Assembly (NCBI GenBank): GCA_964633825.1
Contig: CAZWHE010000045.1
Coordinates: 1-25,652 of the forward strand
DNA length: 25,652 nt
From: CAZWHE01 sp964633825
Lineage (GTDB): Bacteria; Planctomycetota; B15-G4; CAYZWU01
Direction of reading: 5' to 3'
Numbering within the stretch: position 1 is the first letter of the stretch; each line of letters begins with the position of its first letter. Below are positions 1-7,841 of this stretch, one piece after another. The notes beneath the pieces were generated by a model that had not been told where the DNA came from, searched no databases, and was given only the letters and a program-made list of their open reading frames with translations. Position numbers and translations under genes: made by a program.

Positions 1-2
1 GC

Positions 3-521
3 ATCCGGGGAGCCATTCTGGATGAGCTCGGATCCCAGGACTGGGTTCCCAGGCTCGTTCGCCTGAAAGCAAACCAGATCAACAAAGCGATCAAAAAACT
101 GGAAGAAAAATACGGCAGAAAGCCCACAGATTTTGAAATGTCCCAGCACCTGAAAATGTCGACCGATGAATATGACAAGCTCTTGAAGGAATCCTCTCCC
201 AAAACAGTTTATTCCCTCAATGAAAAATGGGATGAACACCGCAACGAGGAGGCCCTGGAGAAGCTCGCCATGATTGAAGACAAGTACAGCTCCAACCCTG
301 TGGAAAATCTCAATCAAAAAGATATTTTGATGACGGTGACCCGAACTCTTTCACGAAAAGAAAAGCTCATCATCATCATGTATTACTATGAAGGCTTGAC
401 CATGAAAGAGATCGGCAACATCCTGAACCTGACGGAATCAAGAGTCTGCCAGATCCATTCCAACATCGTATCCAAGCTGAAAGTTCACTTGGAAAGGGTC
501 AAGAAGAACCTCCTCACCTAG
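3..521 (+). CDS. fliA: RNA polymerase sigma factor, FliA/WhiG family (5' partial)
   Basis: The frame is open from the window edge, and the last 172 residues are visible. The first residues read RGAILDELGSQDWVPR, the hallmark of region 3 of FliA/WhiG-type sigma-28 factors (usually RGAxLDELRxxDWxPR). Region 3 continues with the KLEEKYGRKPTDFEM helix. Near the C-terminus, LTMKEIGNILNLTESRVCQIH is the region 4 helix-turn-helix that binds the -35 element, preceded by a typical RTLSRKEKLIIIMYYYEGLT stretch. Regions 1 and 2 lie outside the window. In this family the protein directs RNA polymerase to flagellar or developmental promoters, so upstream flagellar genes are likely but cannot be seen. Its TAG stop codon is formed by the first three bases of the palindromic element that follows. 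FliA versus WhiG cannot be separated from this fragment. Confidence 0.85.
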   Translation: MRGAILDELGSQDWVPRLVRLKANQINKAIKKLEEKYGRKPTDFEMSQHLKMSTDEYDKLLKESSPKTVYSLNEKWDEHRNEEALEKLAMIEDKYSSNPVENLNQKDILMTVTRTLSRKEKLIIIMYYYEGLTMKEIGNILNLTESRVCQIHSNIVSKLKVHLERVKKNLLT

Positions 522-716
522 CCCGGACATTTCACGCGCTTTCTACTGCGAATTCGCAGAATGCGCGGAGCCGTGAGATGCGCTGATAACTGCGTTGCGT
601 ATCGCGTTCCGATCTTCAACCTGTCAAAAACAGGCCTGCGGCCGAAACGCTCGCGCGCCTTGTTACAGCACATCTCACGGCTCCTCGTCACAAAATCGTA
701 TGAAATGTCCGGGCTA
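519..716. mobile_element. MITE-like palindromic element with 16-bp perfect terminal inverted repeats
   Basis: The ends are exact reverse complements: TAGCCCGGACATTTCA at 519-534 and TGAAATGTCCGGGCTA at 701-716. A second perfect pair lies inside: GGAGCCGTGAGATG at 567-580 and CATCTCACGGCTCC at 671-684. The centre continues with shorter pairings, including GCGTT/AACGC and a CCTGT-CAAAA-ACAGG hairpin, and CTGCGAATTCGCAG at 546-559 is itself a palindrome. The 198 bp could therefore fold into one long imperfect hairpin. It carries no gene. The outermost TA at each end could be a TA target duplication, as made by IS630/Tc1-mariner-type transposases, which would make this a non-autonomous MITE. That assignment is inference. 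It fills most of the 312-bp gap between the sigma factor and birA. Confidence 0.75.
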
Positions 717-833
717 GAACGCCGCGCTTGCCCGAGAGCTTTCCGAGCCCCTTCTCAACTCCTCTTGTTTTGCGTATCATGCCTGAGGTCGTCTTCAAAG
801 CGTCAAGATCTTCGAAATGAATTTGGCCTCTGT

Positions 834-1646
834 ATGAAAGAACGCAAAACCCTCTCACCCGACGCGGTCAACCGGCTGCTCCCGGAGAACTTCCCCCTCG
901 GCCCCGTCGTTGTTGAAAAACGACTCGATTCCACGAACACGACGCTCATGGAAAGAGCCCGAAAAAAGGAGCTTCCCCTCGGGGCCGTACTGGCCGCCGA
1001 GACCCAAACCGCCGGCAAGGGCCGGATGGGCCGCGCCTGGATTTCGGTCCCCGGACGGTCCCTGACCTTTTCCGTTTTGATCGCCAACCCCGTGCCGGAA
1101 AAACCGGGATTTCTCACGGCAGCGGCGGCGCTCTCGATCGCAGGAGCGATGGAAGACCTGACCGGGATTTCGCCGTTCATCAAATGGCCCAACGACGTCT
1201 ATCTCATGGAAGGAAAAGCGGCCGGGGTTCTGGCCGAGGCTCTGGAGGTCTCCCGGAGACCCTGTGCCGTCGTCGGTTTCGGTATTAACACGGATTCCTC
1301 TCCTCAATTACCCGGCCGCTCCCAATCCGGACCAGGCCGGAAACAAGCGGCCGCGTCCCTCTTTGAAGCTTCGGGCCGGACCACGGACAGGACCCGCCTT
1401 CTGGCCGCGGTGCTTGTTCAATTCCAAAACCGGATGGACGCGCTCGAAAAAGGAGACCGGGTTTCTCTCGTTCGCGAGCTGAGACGCCGTTCCCTGCTTA
1501 TGGGAAGGACAGTCCGCCTCGAGCGGTCAAAAAACATATACGAAGGCCTCTTGGTGGATCACACGGACGACCTCGGTATTGTCCTCGATACGGTGCGGGG
1601 AGCGATCACGCTTCCGGGAGAAGGGACCGAGATTCTTGGCTATTGA
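834..1646 (+). CDS. birA: Biotin--[acetyl-CoA-carboxylase] ligase, class I (no DNA-binding domain)
   Basis: Joins biotin to the carrier domain of acetyl-CoA carboxylase and other biotin enzymes through biotinyl-AMP. Family motifs are present in order: LDSTNTTLMERA (substrate-binding start), AETQTAGKGRMGRAW (the biotinoyl-AMP loop, usually GRGRxGR, here GKGRMGR), FIKWPNDVYL, GKAAGVLAE and VVGFGINTD, followed by a small C-terminal beta domain ending EGTEILGY. I place the start at ATG 834 (270 residues). The reading frame stays open back to 561, but that extension is translated palindromic element and matches nothing in the family. The enzyme thus lacks the N-terminal winged helix of E. coli BirA and should not act as a biotin repressor. 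No strong ribosome-binding site is seen upstream of 834, so the exact start is less certain than the function. Confidence 0.9.
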   Translation: MKERKTLSPDAVNRLLPENFPLGPVVVEKRLDSTNTTLMERARKKELPLGAVLAAETQTAGKGRMGRAWISVPGRSLTFSVLIANPVPEKPGFLTAAAALSIAGAMEDLTGISPFIKWPNDVYLMEGKAAGVLAEALEVSRRPCAVVGFGINTDSSPQLPGRSQSGPGRKQAAASLFEASGRTTDRTRLLAAVLVQFQNRMDALEKGDRVSLVRELRRRSLLMGRTVRLERSKNIYEGLLVDHTDDLGIVLDTVRGAITLPGEGTEILGY

Positions 1647-1730
1647 CGCACCGGACAAAAGCAGGAAGATAGAATCCCAAAAGAACCGGTCGATCGACAG
1701 GCTCAGCGGTCCGAAAGAAGGGCGGCTCTC

Positions 1731-2123
1731 ATGAGCGACATTCTGGGCGGCGAAATCAAGACCCGGATCGAGCAATTCCTTTCAGATCCAGGCATACGGG
1801 CAAAAGCCTCGGATCCCGACACCTTGAAAAAGATCAGGATCGAATTCGCGAAAAAAACGAGCAGGCTCCGGCACAATCTCGGCGACGCCTATAGCGATCT
1901 CGAGACGTTTCACGACATGCTCTTCGATGAAACATTCACACTCGATAAGAAAACGGCCGCCCTTCTCGTCGCGGTGATGATCTTCTTTCTCAATCCCTTC
2001 GATTTCATTCCGGAAGGGATACCGCTTCTGGGTCTGGTGGATGACAGGCTTGTCATCGCAATCGCGGCGCGGGCCTGCAGCGGGGAACTTTTGCGGTTCT
2101 GCGCCCACAGAAAAAGAGAGTGA
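1731..2123 (+). CDS. DUF1232 (YkvA-like) small membrane protein
   Basis: A 130-residue protein starting at ATG 1731, with a purine-rich GAAAGAAGG about 10 nt upstream. Residues from about 70 on contain a hydrophobic segment (AALLVAVMIFFLNPFDFIPE) followed by GIPLLGLVDDRLVIAIAAR. This matches the DUF1232 pattern of a short membrane helix, an IPDFIPVLG-like turn and an LDDLxV helix. The N-terminal half is charged and probably cytoplasmic. No biochemical role is established for the family. It sits between birA and rph in the same direction, in what looks like one transcription unit. Confidence 0.75.
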   Translation: MSDILGGEIKTRIEQFLSDPGIRAKASDPDTLKKIRIEFAKKTSRLRHNLGDAYSDLETFHDMLFDETFTLDKKTAALLVAVMIFFLNPFDFIPEGIPLLGLVDDRLVIAIAARACSGELLRFCAHRKRE

Positions 2124-2199
2124 CTTCTTACCGCCGAACTTGCTTTTTCCCATCCAATCAATAAGATCGAAGCTTTTCGTCTTGTGGAGATTATCGTCC

Positions 2200-2928
2200 G
2201 TGAGAATAGACGGCAGAAACAACAACGAGCTGAGAAGGATACGCTTCGCGAGGGGCTTTACCGAATTGCCCTACGGTTCCGTTTTATGCGAGTTCGGCAA
2301 GACCATGATCTTTTGCACGGTCATGGTTGAAGAGAAGGTCCCGCCCTTTCTCCTCAACTCGGGTCGGGGATGGATTACGGCCGAATACTCCATGCTGCCC
2401 GGCTCCTCCGCGGAGAGGAAACAGAGGGATTCGCGGCGCGGCAGAGTGGACGGGAGATCCCTCGAAATCAGCCGGCTCGTGGGGCGCTCTCTGCGAGCGA
2501 TTGTGGACCTGACCGCCATCGGCAACAGAACGTTCTGGGTGGATTGCGACGTCATCCAGGCCGATGGAGGCACGCGCACGGCGGCTATCACGGGAAGCTA
2601 TATCGCTCTCCATGACGCCATGAAAAAAGTCGAGGCGAAAGGCGGCTTCAAAAAAGGCTGGCCGATCCGGTCGAGCGTTGCAGCCGTGAGCATCGGCATC
2701 ATGAACGGCGAGCCCTATATCGATTTGAACTATCATGAAGATTCCAGAGCCGTAATAGACATGAACATCGTCATGACAGGAGACGGCGAATTCGTGGAAA
2801 TCCAGGGAGCAGCCGAAAAAGGAACGTTCACCCAGGATCAGCTGGCCGAAATCCTGAAAATGGCGCGCACCGGGATCGACGAGCTCTCGCTCTTGCAGAA
2901 GGAGTCTCTGGAGGCATCTACGGAATGA
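2200..2928 (+). CDS. rph: Ribonuclease PH
   Basis: Phosphorolytic 3'-5' exoribonuclease that trims tRNA 3' ends. I choose the GTG at 2200, which gives VRIDGRNNNELRRIRF, the conserved N-terminus of the family (MRxDGRxxxELR). GGAG at 2186-2189 lies 10 nt before it. The frame is open further upstream to 2041, but that part overlaps the preceding gene and has no family similarity. The result is 242 residues, the usual length. Conserved blocks include GSVLCEFGKTMIFCTVMVEE, GWITAEYSMLPGSS, the arginine-rich RKQRDSRRGRVDGRSLEI phosphate and oligomer-interface region, DCDVIQADGGTRTAAITG, and DLNYHEDSRAVIDMNIVMT with its metal-binding acidic residues. Its stop overlaps the rdgB start (ATGA), so the two are probably translationally coupled. 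Confidence 0.95.
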   Translation: MRIDGRNNNELRRIRFARGFTELPYGSVLCEFGKTMIFCTVMVEEKVPPFLLNSGRGWITAEYSMLPGSSAERKQRDSRRGRVDGRSLEISRLVGRSLRAIVDLTAIGNRTFWVDCDVIQADGGTRTAAITGSYIALHDAMKKVEAKGGFKKGWPIRSSVAAVSIGIMNGEPYIDLNYHEDSRAVIDMNIVMTGDGEFVEIQGAAEKGTFTQDQLAEILKMARTGIDELSLLQKESLEASTE

Positions 2929-3536
2929 CGGAAAAACTCCTTCTGGGATCCAATAATCCGAAGAAAAGAAATGAACTCCAGGAAATCCTCGGCGGGCTCG
3001 GTTTCTTGATCGTGACGCCCGGCGAGGCGGCCATCGATACGGAGCCGGTCGAAGACGGCGACACCTTTCTGGAAAACGCCACGAAAAAAGCCCTCTTCTA
3101 CGCCGGGCATTCCGGGTTGCTGACGCTGGCCGATGACTCCGGCTTGGCCGTCGACGCGCTCGGCGGGCTTCCCGGGGTCCGTTCGTCGCGCTACGCGGGC
3201 GATGAAGCAACCGACGACGACAACTGCTCCAAGCTCCTCGAGGCGATGAAAGAGGTCCCCGACCCGGAACGGACAGCCGAATTCCGCTGCACTGTCGTGG
3301 TGGCCGATGGGGAAGGTGTTCGGGCCGCGGCGACTGGAAAGTGCCGGGGGATGATATTGAAAACGAAAACAGGCGCGGGCGGCTTCGGATACGATCCCGT
3401 TTTTTATTACCCTCCGCTGAAGAAGAGCTTTGCAGAGCTGCCTCAGGAAGTTAAAAATCAAGTCAGCCACAGAGCGGCGGCCCTGCAACGGATCCGGAAG
3501 GCCTTCGAAAAAATCCGATCAGGCGGGTCACAATGA
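2925..3536 (+). CDS. rdgB: XTP/dITP pyrophosphatase (RdgB/HAM1 family)
   Basis: Hydrolyses non-canonical purine triphosphates (XTP, dITP, ITP) to the monophosphate and pyrophosphate, keeping them out of nucleic acids. The 203-residue protein has the family motifs LLLGSNNPKKRNELQEIL at the N-terminus (SxNxxK, base and phosphate binding), LADDSGLAVDALGGLPGVRS (metal-binding acidic residues), the GGFGYDPVFYYP loop and a C-terminal VSHRAAAL (usually SHRxxA). Start ATG 2925 overlaps the rph stop, and its own stop overlaps the lepB start by 4 bp. The rph-rdgB pairing is common in bacteria. Confidence 0.95.
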   Translation: MTEKLLLGSNNPKKRNELQEILGGLGFLIVTPGEAAIDTEPVEDGDTFLENATKKALFYAGHSGLLTLADDSGLAVDALGGLPGVRSSRYAGDEATDDDNCSKLLEAMKEVPDPERTAEFRCTVVVADGEGVRAAATGKCRGMILKTKTGAGGFGYDPVFYYPPLKKSFAELPQEVKNQVSHRAAALQRIRKAFEKIRSGGSQ

Positions 3537-4915
3537 CAGCCAAGAAGAAAAAAAAACTGGGATTTATCATTTCAGAGAATATGGAGTGCCTGGCCATTGC
3601 CATCGCCATGGCGCTGATTCTCAAGTTTTTCATCATCGAAGCTTACAAGATCCCGAGCGGATCGATGCAGCCCACCATATTCGGCAATCCTCAGACCGGC
3701 CTCTTCGACCGGGTTCTGGTCAATAAGTTCATCTACCTCGTGGATGAGCCGGAGCGCTGGGACGTGATTGTCTTCAGGTTTCCCCTGAACCAGCTGCAAA
3801 ACTACATCAAGCGCCTCATCGGGCTCCCGGGCGAGAAGGTGACCATCAAGAACGGCGACATTTACATCAACGACAGGATCGCCCGAAAATCCGAAAGCGC
3901 CGTCGGCTCCGTCATGAAGAAGGTTTATCCTTCGGGGCAGGAAAACGAACTGTTCGAGCACTACTTCCAGATCAACGACAGGGGAGTCAGCGCCGACGGA
4001 AACAGCGTCACCTTCCCCGAGGAGGGAAAAGCCACGATAAGCGGAATCCGGGACCGTTACCTCCACGGGTATGATCCCGATTACGGCATTCCTTTTCCGG
4101 CGAGCCTCAGGCCCGATGAAAGCCACCACGTGGGCGATCTCAGGATTTCCTTTGAAACCGTACTCGACAAGGGCGCCGGCGCCGTTGTCGGCGAGATCGC
4201 AGAGAACGGCCGGGTCCACACTTTTTGCCTGAAAGGCCGCGACAGAAGCGGCGCCTCGATCATCACAACGAAAAACACCAAAGCTTCGCGCAGCAGAACG
4301 GCCCGCACCGTTTGGACGTCGGAAACGATCTTCCTCGAGCCGGGCCGCTCGTACGACGTGGCTTTTTCCAACATCGACGACCGCCTCTCGATCCGGCTCG
4401 ACGGAGAAGAAGTGGCCGCATGGGAATACGAAACGAGCGACATCGAGACCGGAAACGATCCCAACAGGATCACCTTCGGGTCCGTGGGATCGGGCGCTCT
4501 CTTCCGCGATGTGTCCGTCTTCAGGGACATCTATTACCTCCACGAGTCCCCCGGCCGGGGATATACGGACTATGAGGTTCCCGAAAATCACTACTTCGCC
4601 CTGGGAGACAACACACAGAATTCGAGCGACGGCCGGAAATGGGAGCTCATCACCCTCAAGTGCAGGGACGGGAGGGTCCTCCAGGGTGAATACATGAGAG
4701 GCACATTTCCGATCTCGCTCAACTCCCTCACCAACCGAACGGCCGGCGCCTTCGTCGATATTTACGGCGATACCCATAACATCAGCGGCACGGATCTGCT
4801 GGAATATCCCGAGAAAGAGCCCCGGCACTTTTTCCACGAGAAGTTCCTGCTCGGAAAAGCAATGGCCGTTTTCTGGCCCATCTTTCCCCATTTTCGCTGG
4901 AAACTAATCAGGTAG
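3533..4915 (+). CDS. lepB: Signal peptidase I with a large insert between catalytic boxes
   Basis: Inner-membrane protease that cleaves signal peptides from exported proteins. A basic N-terminus (KKKKK, residues 4-8) is followed by one transmembrane segment (about 18-36). Box B is IPSGSMQPT with nucleophile Ser44, and box D is YIKRLIGLPGEKV with general base Lys93. Box E, GDNTQNSSDGRKW, starts at Gly358. At 460 residues the protein is much longer than typical bacterial enzymes. The extra length lies between about residues 120 and 345. Part of that insert (about 200-325, GDLRISFETVL ... GRSYDVAFSNIDDRLSIRLDGE ... DVSVFRDIYYL) looks like a beta-sandwich of the concanavalin/LamG type. That reading is mine and rests on sequence pattern only. 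Start overlaps the rdgB stop. The next gene, lptB, begins 4 nt downstream. The signal peptidase assignment is firm, the insert identity is not. Confidence 0.92.
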   Translation: MTAKKKKKLGFIISENMECLAIAIAMALILKFFIIEAYKIPSGSMQPTIFGNPQTGLFDRVLVNKFIYLVDEPERWDVIVFRFPLNQLQNYIKRLIGLPGEKVTIKNGDIYINDRIARKSESAVGSVMKKVYPSGQENELFEHYFQINDRGVSADGNSVTFPEEGKATISGIRDRYLHGYDPDYGIPFPASLRPDESHHVGDLRISFETVLDKGAGAVVGEIAENGRVHTFCLKGRDRSGASIITTKNTKASRSRTARTVWTSETIFLEPGRSYDVAFSNIDDRLSIRLDGEEVAAWEYETSDIETGNDPNRITFGSVGSGALFRDVSVFRDIYYLHESPGRGYTDYEVPENHYFALGDNTQNSSDGRKWELITLKCRDGRVLQGEYMRGTFPISLNSLTNRTAGAFVDIYGDTHNISGTDLLEYPEKEPRHFFHEKFLLGKAMAVFWPIFPHFRWKLIR

Positions 4916-4919
4916 TCGT

Positions 4920-5696
4920 ATGAGCTTGTTGAGAGTCAAGGGCCTGGTCAAAACCTACGGGAGCAGGAAGGTCGTGAACGACGTTTCCTTCCGCCTCGAC
5001 AAGGGTGAAATCATCGGGCTCCTGGGACCCAACGGCGCCGGCAAAACGACGACGTTCAAGATGACGGTCGGATTGATTTCCCCCGACGGAGGCTCGGCCT
5101 ATCTCGTTGACAAGGAAATCACCCATCTTCCCATGTACAAGAGGGCGCGCCTCGGCATGGGTTATCTCTCGCAGGAGCCTTCGGTTTTCCAGCAGATGAC
5201 CGTCCAGGAGAACATCGAGGCCATTCTCGAGGCCGGCGGTTATCTCGGAAAAAAGACCGGCGTCAGCCTGAAGCAAAAAGCCCTCGAGCTCCTCGGCGAA
5301 CTGGGGCTCGTCCGTCTCGCCGGCCACAGAGCAAACACTCTCAGCGGGGGCGAGCGGCGCCGGCTGGAAATCACGCGCACGCTGGCCACCAATCCCGAAC
5401 TGATCCTTCTCGACGAGCCTTTTTCGGGTGTGGACCCCATCGCCGTCGAGGAGATTCAAAACATCCTTTTCGATCTCAGAGAGAGAGGGATCGGCATCCT
5501 GATCACGGACCACGCCGTCGGTGAAATGCTGTCAACCTGCGACAGGTCGTACATCATCAACGAGGGCCGGATTTTCAGACATGGAAGCGCCGAATCCCTG
5601 GCTTCCGACCCCGAAGTCAGAAGGATCTATCTGGGGTCGAGCTTCGAGCTCCCCAAAAAAGCCCGGAAGAAGGAGCCTCAAAAGAGCGGGGGGTAA
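4920..5696 (+). CDS. lptB: LPS export ABC transporter ATP-binding protein LptB
   Basis: Cytoplasmic ATPase of the LptB2FG complex, which pulls lipopolysaccharide from the inner membrane towards the outer membrane. The 258-residue protein shows Walker A GPNGAGKTT, a Q-loop at GYLSQEPSVFQQMTVQENI (typical of LptB), signature LSGGERRRLEITRTLA, Walker B ELILLDEPFSGVDPIAVEEI and switch His in ITDHAVGEML. The GVDPIAVEEIQ wording separates LptB from branched-chain amino acid LivF/LivG proteins. The 15-20 C-terminal residues are lysine-rich (KKARKKEPQK) and variable. No lptA, lptC or rpoN lies beside it, unlike proteobacterial layouts. It follows lepB by 4 nt and is probably in its operon. Confidence 0.93.
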   Translation: MSLLRVKGLVKTYGSRKVVNDVSFRLDKGEIIGLLGPNGAGKTTTFKMTVGLISPDGGSAYLVDKEITHLPMYKRARLGMGYLSQEPSVFQQMTVQENIEAILEAGGYLGKKTGVSLKQKALELLGELGLVRLAGHRANTLSGGERRRLEITRTLATNPELILLDEPFSGVDPIAVEEIQNILFDLRERGIGILITDHAVGEMLSTCDRSYIINEGRIFRHGSAESLASDPEVRRIYLGSSFELPKKARKKEPQKSGG

Positions 5697-5714
5697 TTTC
5701 CCGCACCGATTTTT
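5686..5714 (+). terminator. Possible weak Rho-independent terminator after lptB
   Basis: GCGGG at 5686-5690 pairs with CCCGC at 5700-5704 and can be extended by two G-U pairs. The stem overlaps the lptB stop codon, and a run of five T starts 5 nt after it. The stem is short and the T-run is separated from it, so this is a weak candidate that may only attenuate read-through into the response regulator gene. Confidence 0.25.
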
Positions 5715-5801
5715 AAATTAGTTACCTCCCACCCGTCCTTTTGCCGATAATAGCAATAGAGAAGGGATTGTTTTTTAGAGAAAAGATACTCAGGGTCACC
5801 A

Positions 5802-6914
5802 ATGGCGGACAAACCCAACAGCGATTCAACAACAGTGGTTCCCTCGGATATCGGCATTCCGCTTTCCGTACCGTTCGAGAAGGGAAGCGAGGAGGAAGAG
5901 CATTACAAGAATCGAAAGATCCTCATCGTGGATGATGAAAAGGGAATCAGAAAATCCCTCAGACTCTACCTTGAAAAAATCGGATTCCAGGTCGAAGAAG
6001 CCTCCACCGGAGAAGAGGCGCTCGACCTCCTCGAGAAAGACGATTATTTCCTCTGCCTGACCGACATCAGCATGCCGGGCATGGACGGACTCGATCTTCT
6101 CACCCATACGATGAATTTCAATCGCGAGATCGATGTCGTCATGATCACGGGACATCTCGACATCGATTACGCCATCAAATCGATCAAGAAGGGCGCGTTC
6201 GATTATTTCAAAAAACCCTTTCTCTTCGAAGACGTGCGCGTCGCGATCATGAGAGTCATCGAGAAACAGACGCTGAAAAGGAAAACCATCGAGCTGGAAC
6301 GCCTCCGCGAGCGCCACCGTATCGAAACGAAAAACGTTGCCGAGTTCATGATCGCCCTGGCCAGGATCATCGATGCCAAGAGCCCGTTCACCCAGGAGCA
6401 CAGCGCCCGGGTTTCCATGTTTTCGGTCCTCATCGCAGAGAAGATCGGCCTCGACATCCACGACATCCAGCGCATCGCCCTGGGCGCCCAGCTACACGAC
6501 ATCGGCAAGACAGGCACTCCCGATTCCATTCTCAACAAGAACGGCCCGCTCACCGACGAGGAATTCACCATCATCAAGCAGCACCCCGTAAAGGGCGCCG
6601 AACTGATCCACCCGATTTCGTCTCTCAAGGATCTCACCGACATTGTCAGATCTCACCACGAATGCCTCGACGGATCCGGTTATCCCGACGGGCTCAAGGA
6701 CGGGGAAATTCCCCTGGCGGCGCGCATCGTCAAGATCGCCGATTTCTGGGACGCCATCACTTCGAAAAGGCCGTACAGAGATCCCATGCCTTTCGAAAAA
6801 GCGGTTCAGGCTCTCCGGGCGGGGTTCAATAAAGAGTTCGATCCGAAACTCGCCGAAATAATGCTGAAAAATCTTTCGGAATCTGAAAAACAGACGGGCA
6901 CTCTCTCCTCCTGA
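5802..6914 (+). CDS. Response regulator with HD-GYP domain (RpfG-like c-di-GMP phosphodiesterase)
   Basis: A 370-residue two-domain regulator. After about 40 non-conserved residues comes a receiver domain (about 43-160): ILIVDDEKGIRKSL with the acidic pair, phospho-acceptor Asp88 in LTDISMPGMDG, MITGH, and the Lys of FDYFKKPF. A coiled linker (about 160-190) leads to an HD-GYP domain with HSARVS, His232-Asp233 in AQLHDIGKTGTPD, the QHPVKGAEL histidine, the RSHHECLDGSGYPDGL box and KIADFWDAITSKRPYR. Such enzymes hydrolyse the second messenger c-di-GMP to pGpG or GMP, here probably under control of a histidine kinase not in the window. The GYP box has Cys where Arg is usual (HHERxDGxGYP), while the metal-binding residues are kept. 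There is no DNA-binding domain. Start ATG 5802 follows a 105-bp gap without a strong ribosome-binding site. Confidence 0.92.
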   Translation: MADKPNSDSTTVVPSDIGIPLSVPFEKGSEEEEHYKNRKILIVDDEKGIRKSLRLYLEKIGFQVEEASTGEEALDLLEKDDYFLCLTDISMPGMDGLDLLTHTMNFNREIDVVMITGHLDIDYAIKSIKKGAFDYFKKPFLFEDVRVAIMRVIEKQTLKRKTIELERLRERHRIETKNVAEFMIALARIIDAKSPFTQEHSARVSMFSVLIAEKIGLDIHDIQRIALGAQLHDIGKTGTPDSILNKNGPLTDEEFTIIKQHPVKGAELIHPISSLKDLTDIVRSHHECLDGSGYPDGLKDGEIPLAARIVKIADFWDAITSKRPYRDPMPFEKAVQALRAGFNKEFDPKLAEIMLKNLSESEKQTGTLSS

Positions 6915-6943
6915 TACGGGTCTCAAAGCGTCAAAAAAAAACA

Positions 6944-6971
6944 TTGAAAAGCCCGGACCCTTTCTTAACAT
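6944..6971 (+). promoter_or_regulatory. Candidate sigma-70-type promoter for etfBA
   Basis: TTGAAA at 6944-6949 (5/6 to the -35 consensus), a 16-nt spacer, then TAACAT at 6966-6971 (4/6 to the -10 consensus), 75 nt before the etfB start, inside the 132-bp gap after the HD-GYP gene. Prediction from sequence only. Confidence 0.35.
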
Positions 6972-7046
6972 TTCCATTTTCACATTCTCATAGAACCGGG
7001 ATCATCTGACGACCGCTCGGAAAACAAAGAACATTTAAAGGAACGA

Positions 7047-7799
7047 ATGATGAACATCATTGTCTGCGTCAAGAACGTTCCGGACACGGAATCCAAAATC
7101 GAAATCGCCGCCGACACGACTTCGTGGGAAACCTCCGGACTCGAATACATCCTCAATCCCTACGACGAGTTCGCCGTCGAGGAAGCGCTCAAGATCAAAG
7201 AATCCCGGGAAGGCGAAGTGACCGTCGTCTGCCTCGGCCCGTCATCGGCAACGAAAACGATCAGGACCTGCCTCGCCATGGGGGCTGACAAAGCCGTCCA
7301 CCTGGTCGACGAATCCCCTTACCGGGATGCCTTTTCGACAGCCGGAATCCTGGCGGACGCCGTCAAAGAGATGCCCTATGACATCCTCTTTTTCGGAAAG
7401 CAGGGCGTGGACCAGGACAACACTCAGGTCGGCCATATCGTTGCGGGTCTTTTGAACCTCCCTGTGGCGGGCGAGATCGTCTCCATGGAGTGCGGCGACG
7501 CATCGGCAACGGTCAAGAGGAACATCGAAGGAGGCGTGGAGGTCATCGAAGTTCCCTTCCCGGCCGTGTTCACCGCCCAGAAAGGCCTCAACGATCCCCG
7601 CTATGCCTCTCTCAAGGGGATCATGGCGGCCAAGAAAAAACCGCTCGACAATGTGGAGTTCGAGAACATCGATTCAAAAATTACAATCAAGAAACTCGAT
7701 CACCCCCCTTCCCGTCCCCCCGGCCAGATCGTGGGCGAAGGCTCGGAAGCCGTGCCGAAGCTTTTCGGCCTGCTGAAGGACGAAGCGAAGGTGCTCTGA
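7047..7799 (+). CDS. etfB: Electron transfer flavoprotein, beta subunit
   Basis: Small subunit of the ETF heterodimer, which takes electrons from acyl-CoA and other dehydrogenases and passes them to the respiratory chain. In this family the beta subunit binds AMP and helps hold the FAD of the alpha subunit. The 250-residue protein begins MMNIIVCVKNVPDTESKIEI, with the typical LNPYDEFAVEEALKIKE block, CLGPSSATKTIRTCLAMGADKAVHL, FGKQGVDQDNTQVGHIVA, and the EtfB signature region ending FPAVFTAQKGLNDPRYASLK followed by GIMAAKKKPL. Two ATG codons sit in tandem (7047 and 7050). AAAGGA is 6-7 nt upstream, so either may be used. The etfA gene follows after 42 nt. No dehydrogenase partner is present nearby. 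Confidence 0.95.
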   Translation: MMNIIVCVKNVPDTESKIEIAADTTSWETSGLEYILNPYDEFAVEEALKIKESREGEVTVVCLGPSSATKTIRTCLAMGADKAVHLVDESPYRDAFSTAGILADAVKEMPYDILFFGKQGVDQDNTQVGHIVAGLLNLPVAGEIVSMECGDASATVKRNIEGGVEVIEVPFPAVFTAQKGLNDPRYASLKGIMAAKKKPLDNVEFENIDSKITIKKLDHPPSRPPGQIVGEGSEAVPKLFGLLKDEAKVL

Positions 7800-7841
7800 T
7801 CAAGAAATGAACCGAGAGAAATAGACCAGGAGGAAATCAAC

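Noticed and set aside
561..833. N-terminal 91-residue extension of the biotin ligase reading frame
   Set aside because: It is a translation of the palindromic element and its flank, has no similarity to a BirA winged helix, and the family starts after ATG 834.
2041..2199. Upstream extension of the RNase PH frame
   Set aside because: It overlaps the DUF1232 gene and precedes the conserved RIDGR start. GTG 2200 has a good ribosome-binding site.
3572..4891. 439-residue open frame antisense to lepB
   Set aside because: It mirrors the GC-rich codon pattern of lepB, has no family motifs, and lepB itself is certain.
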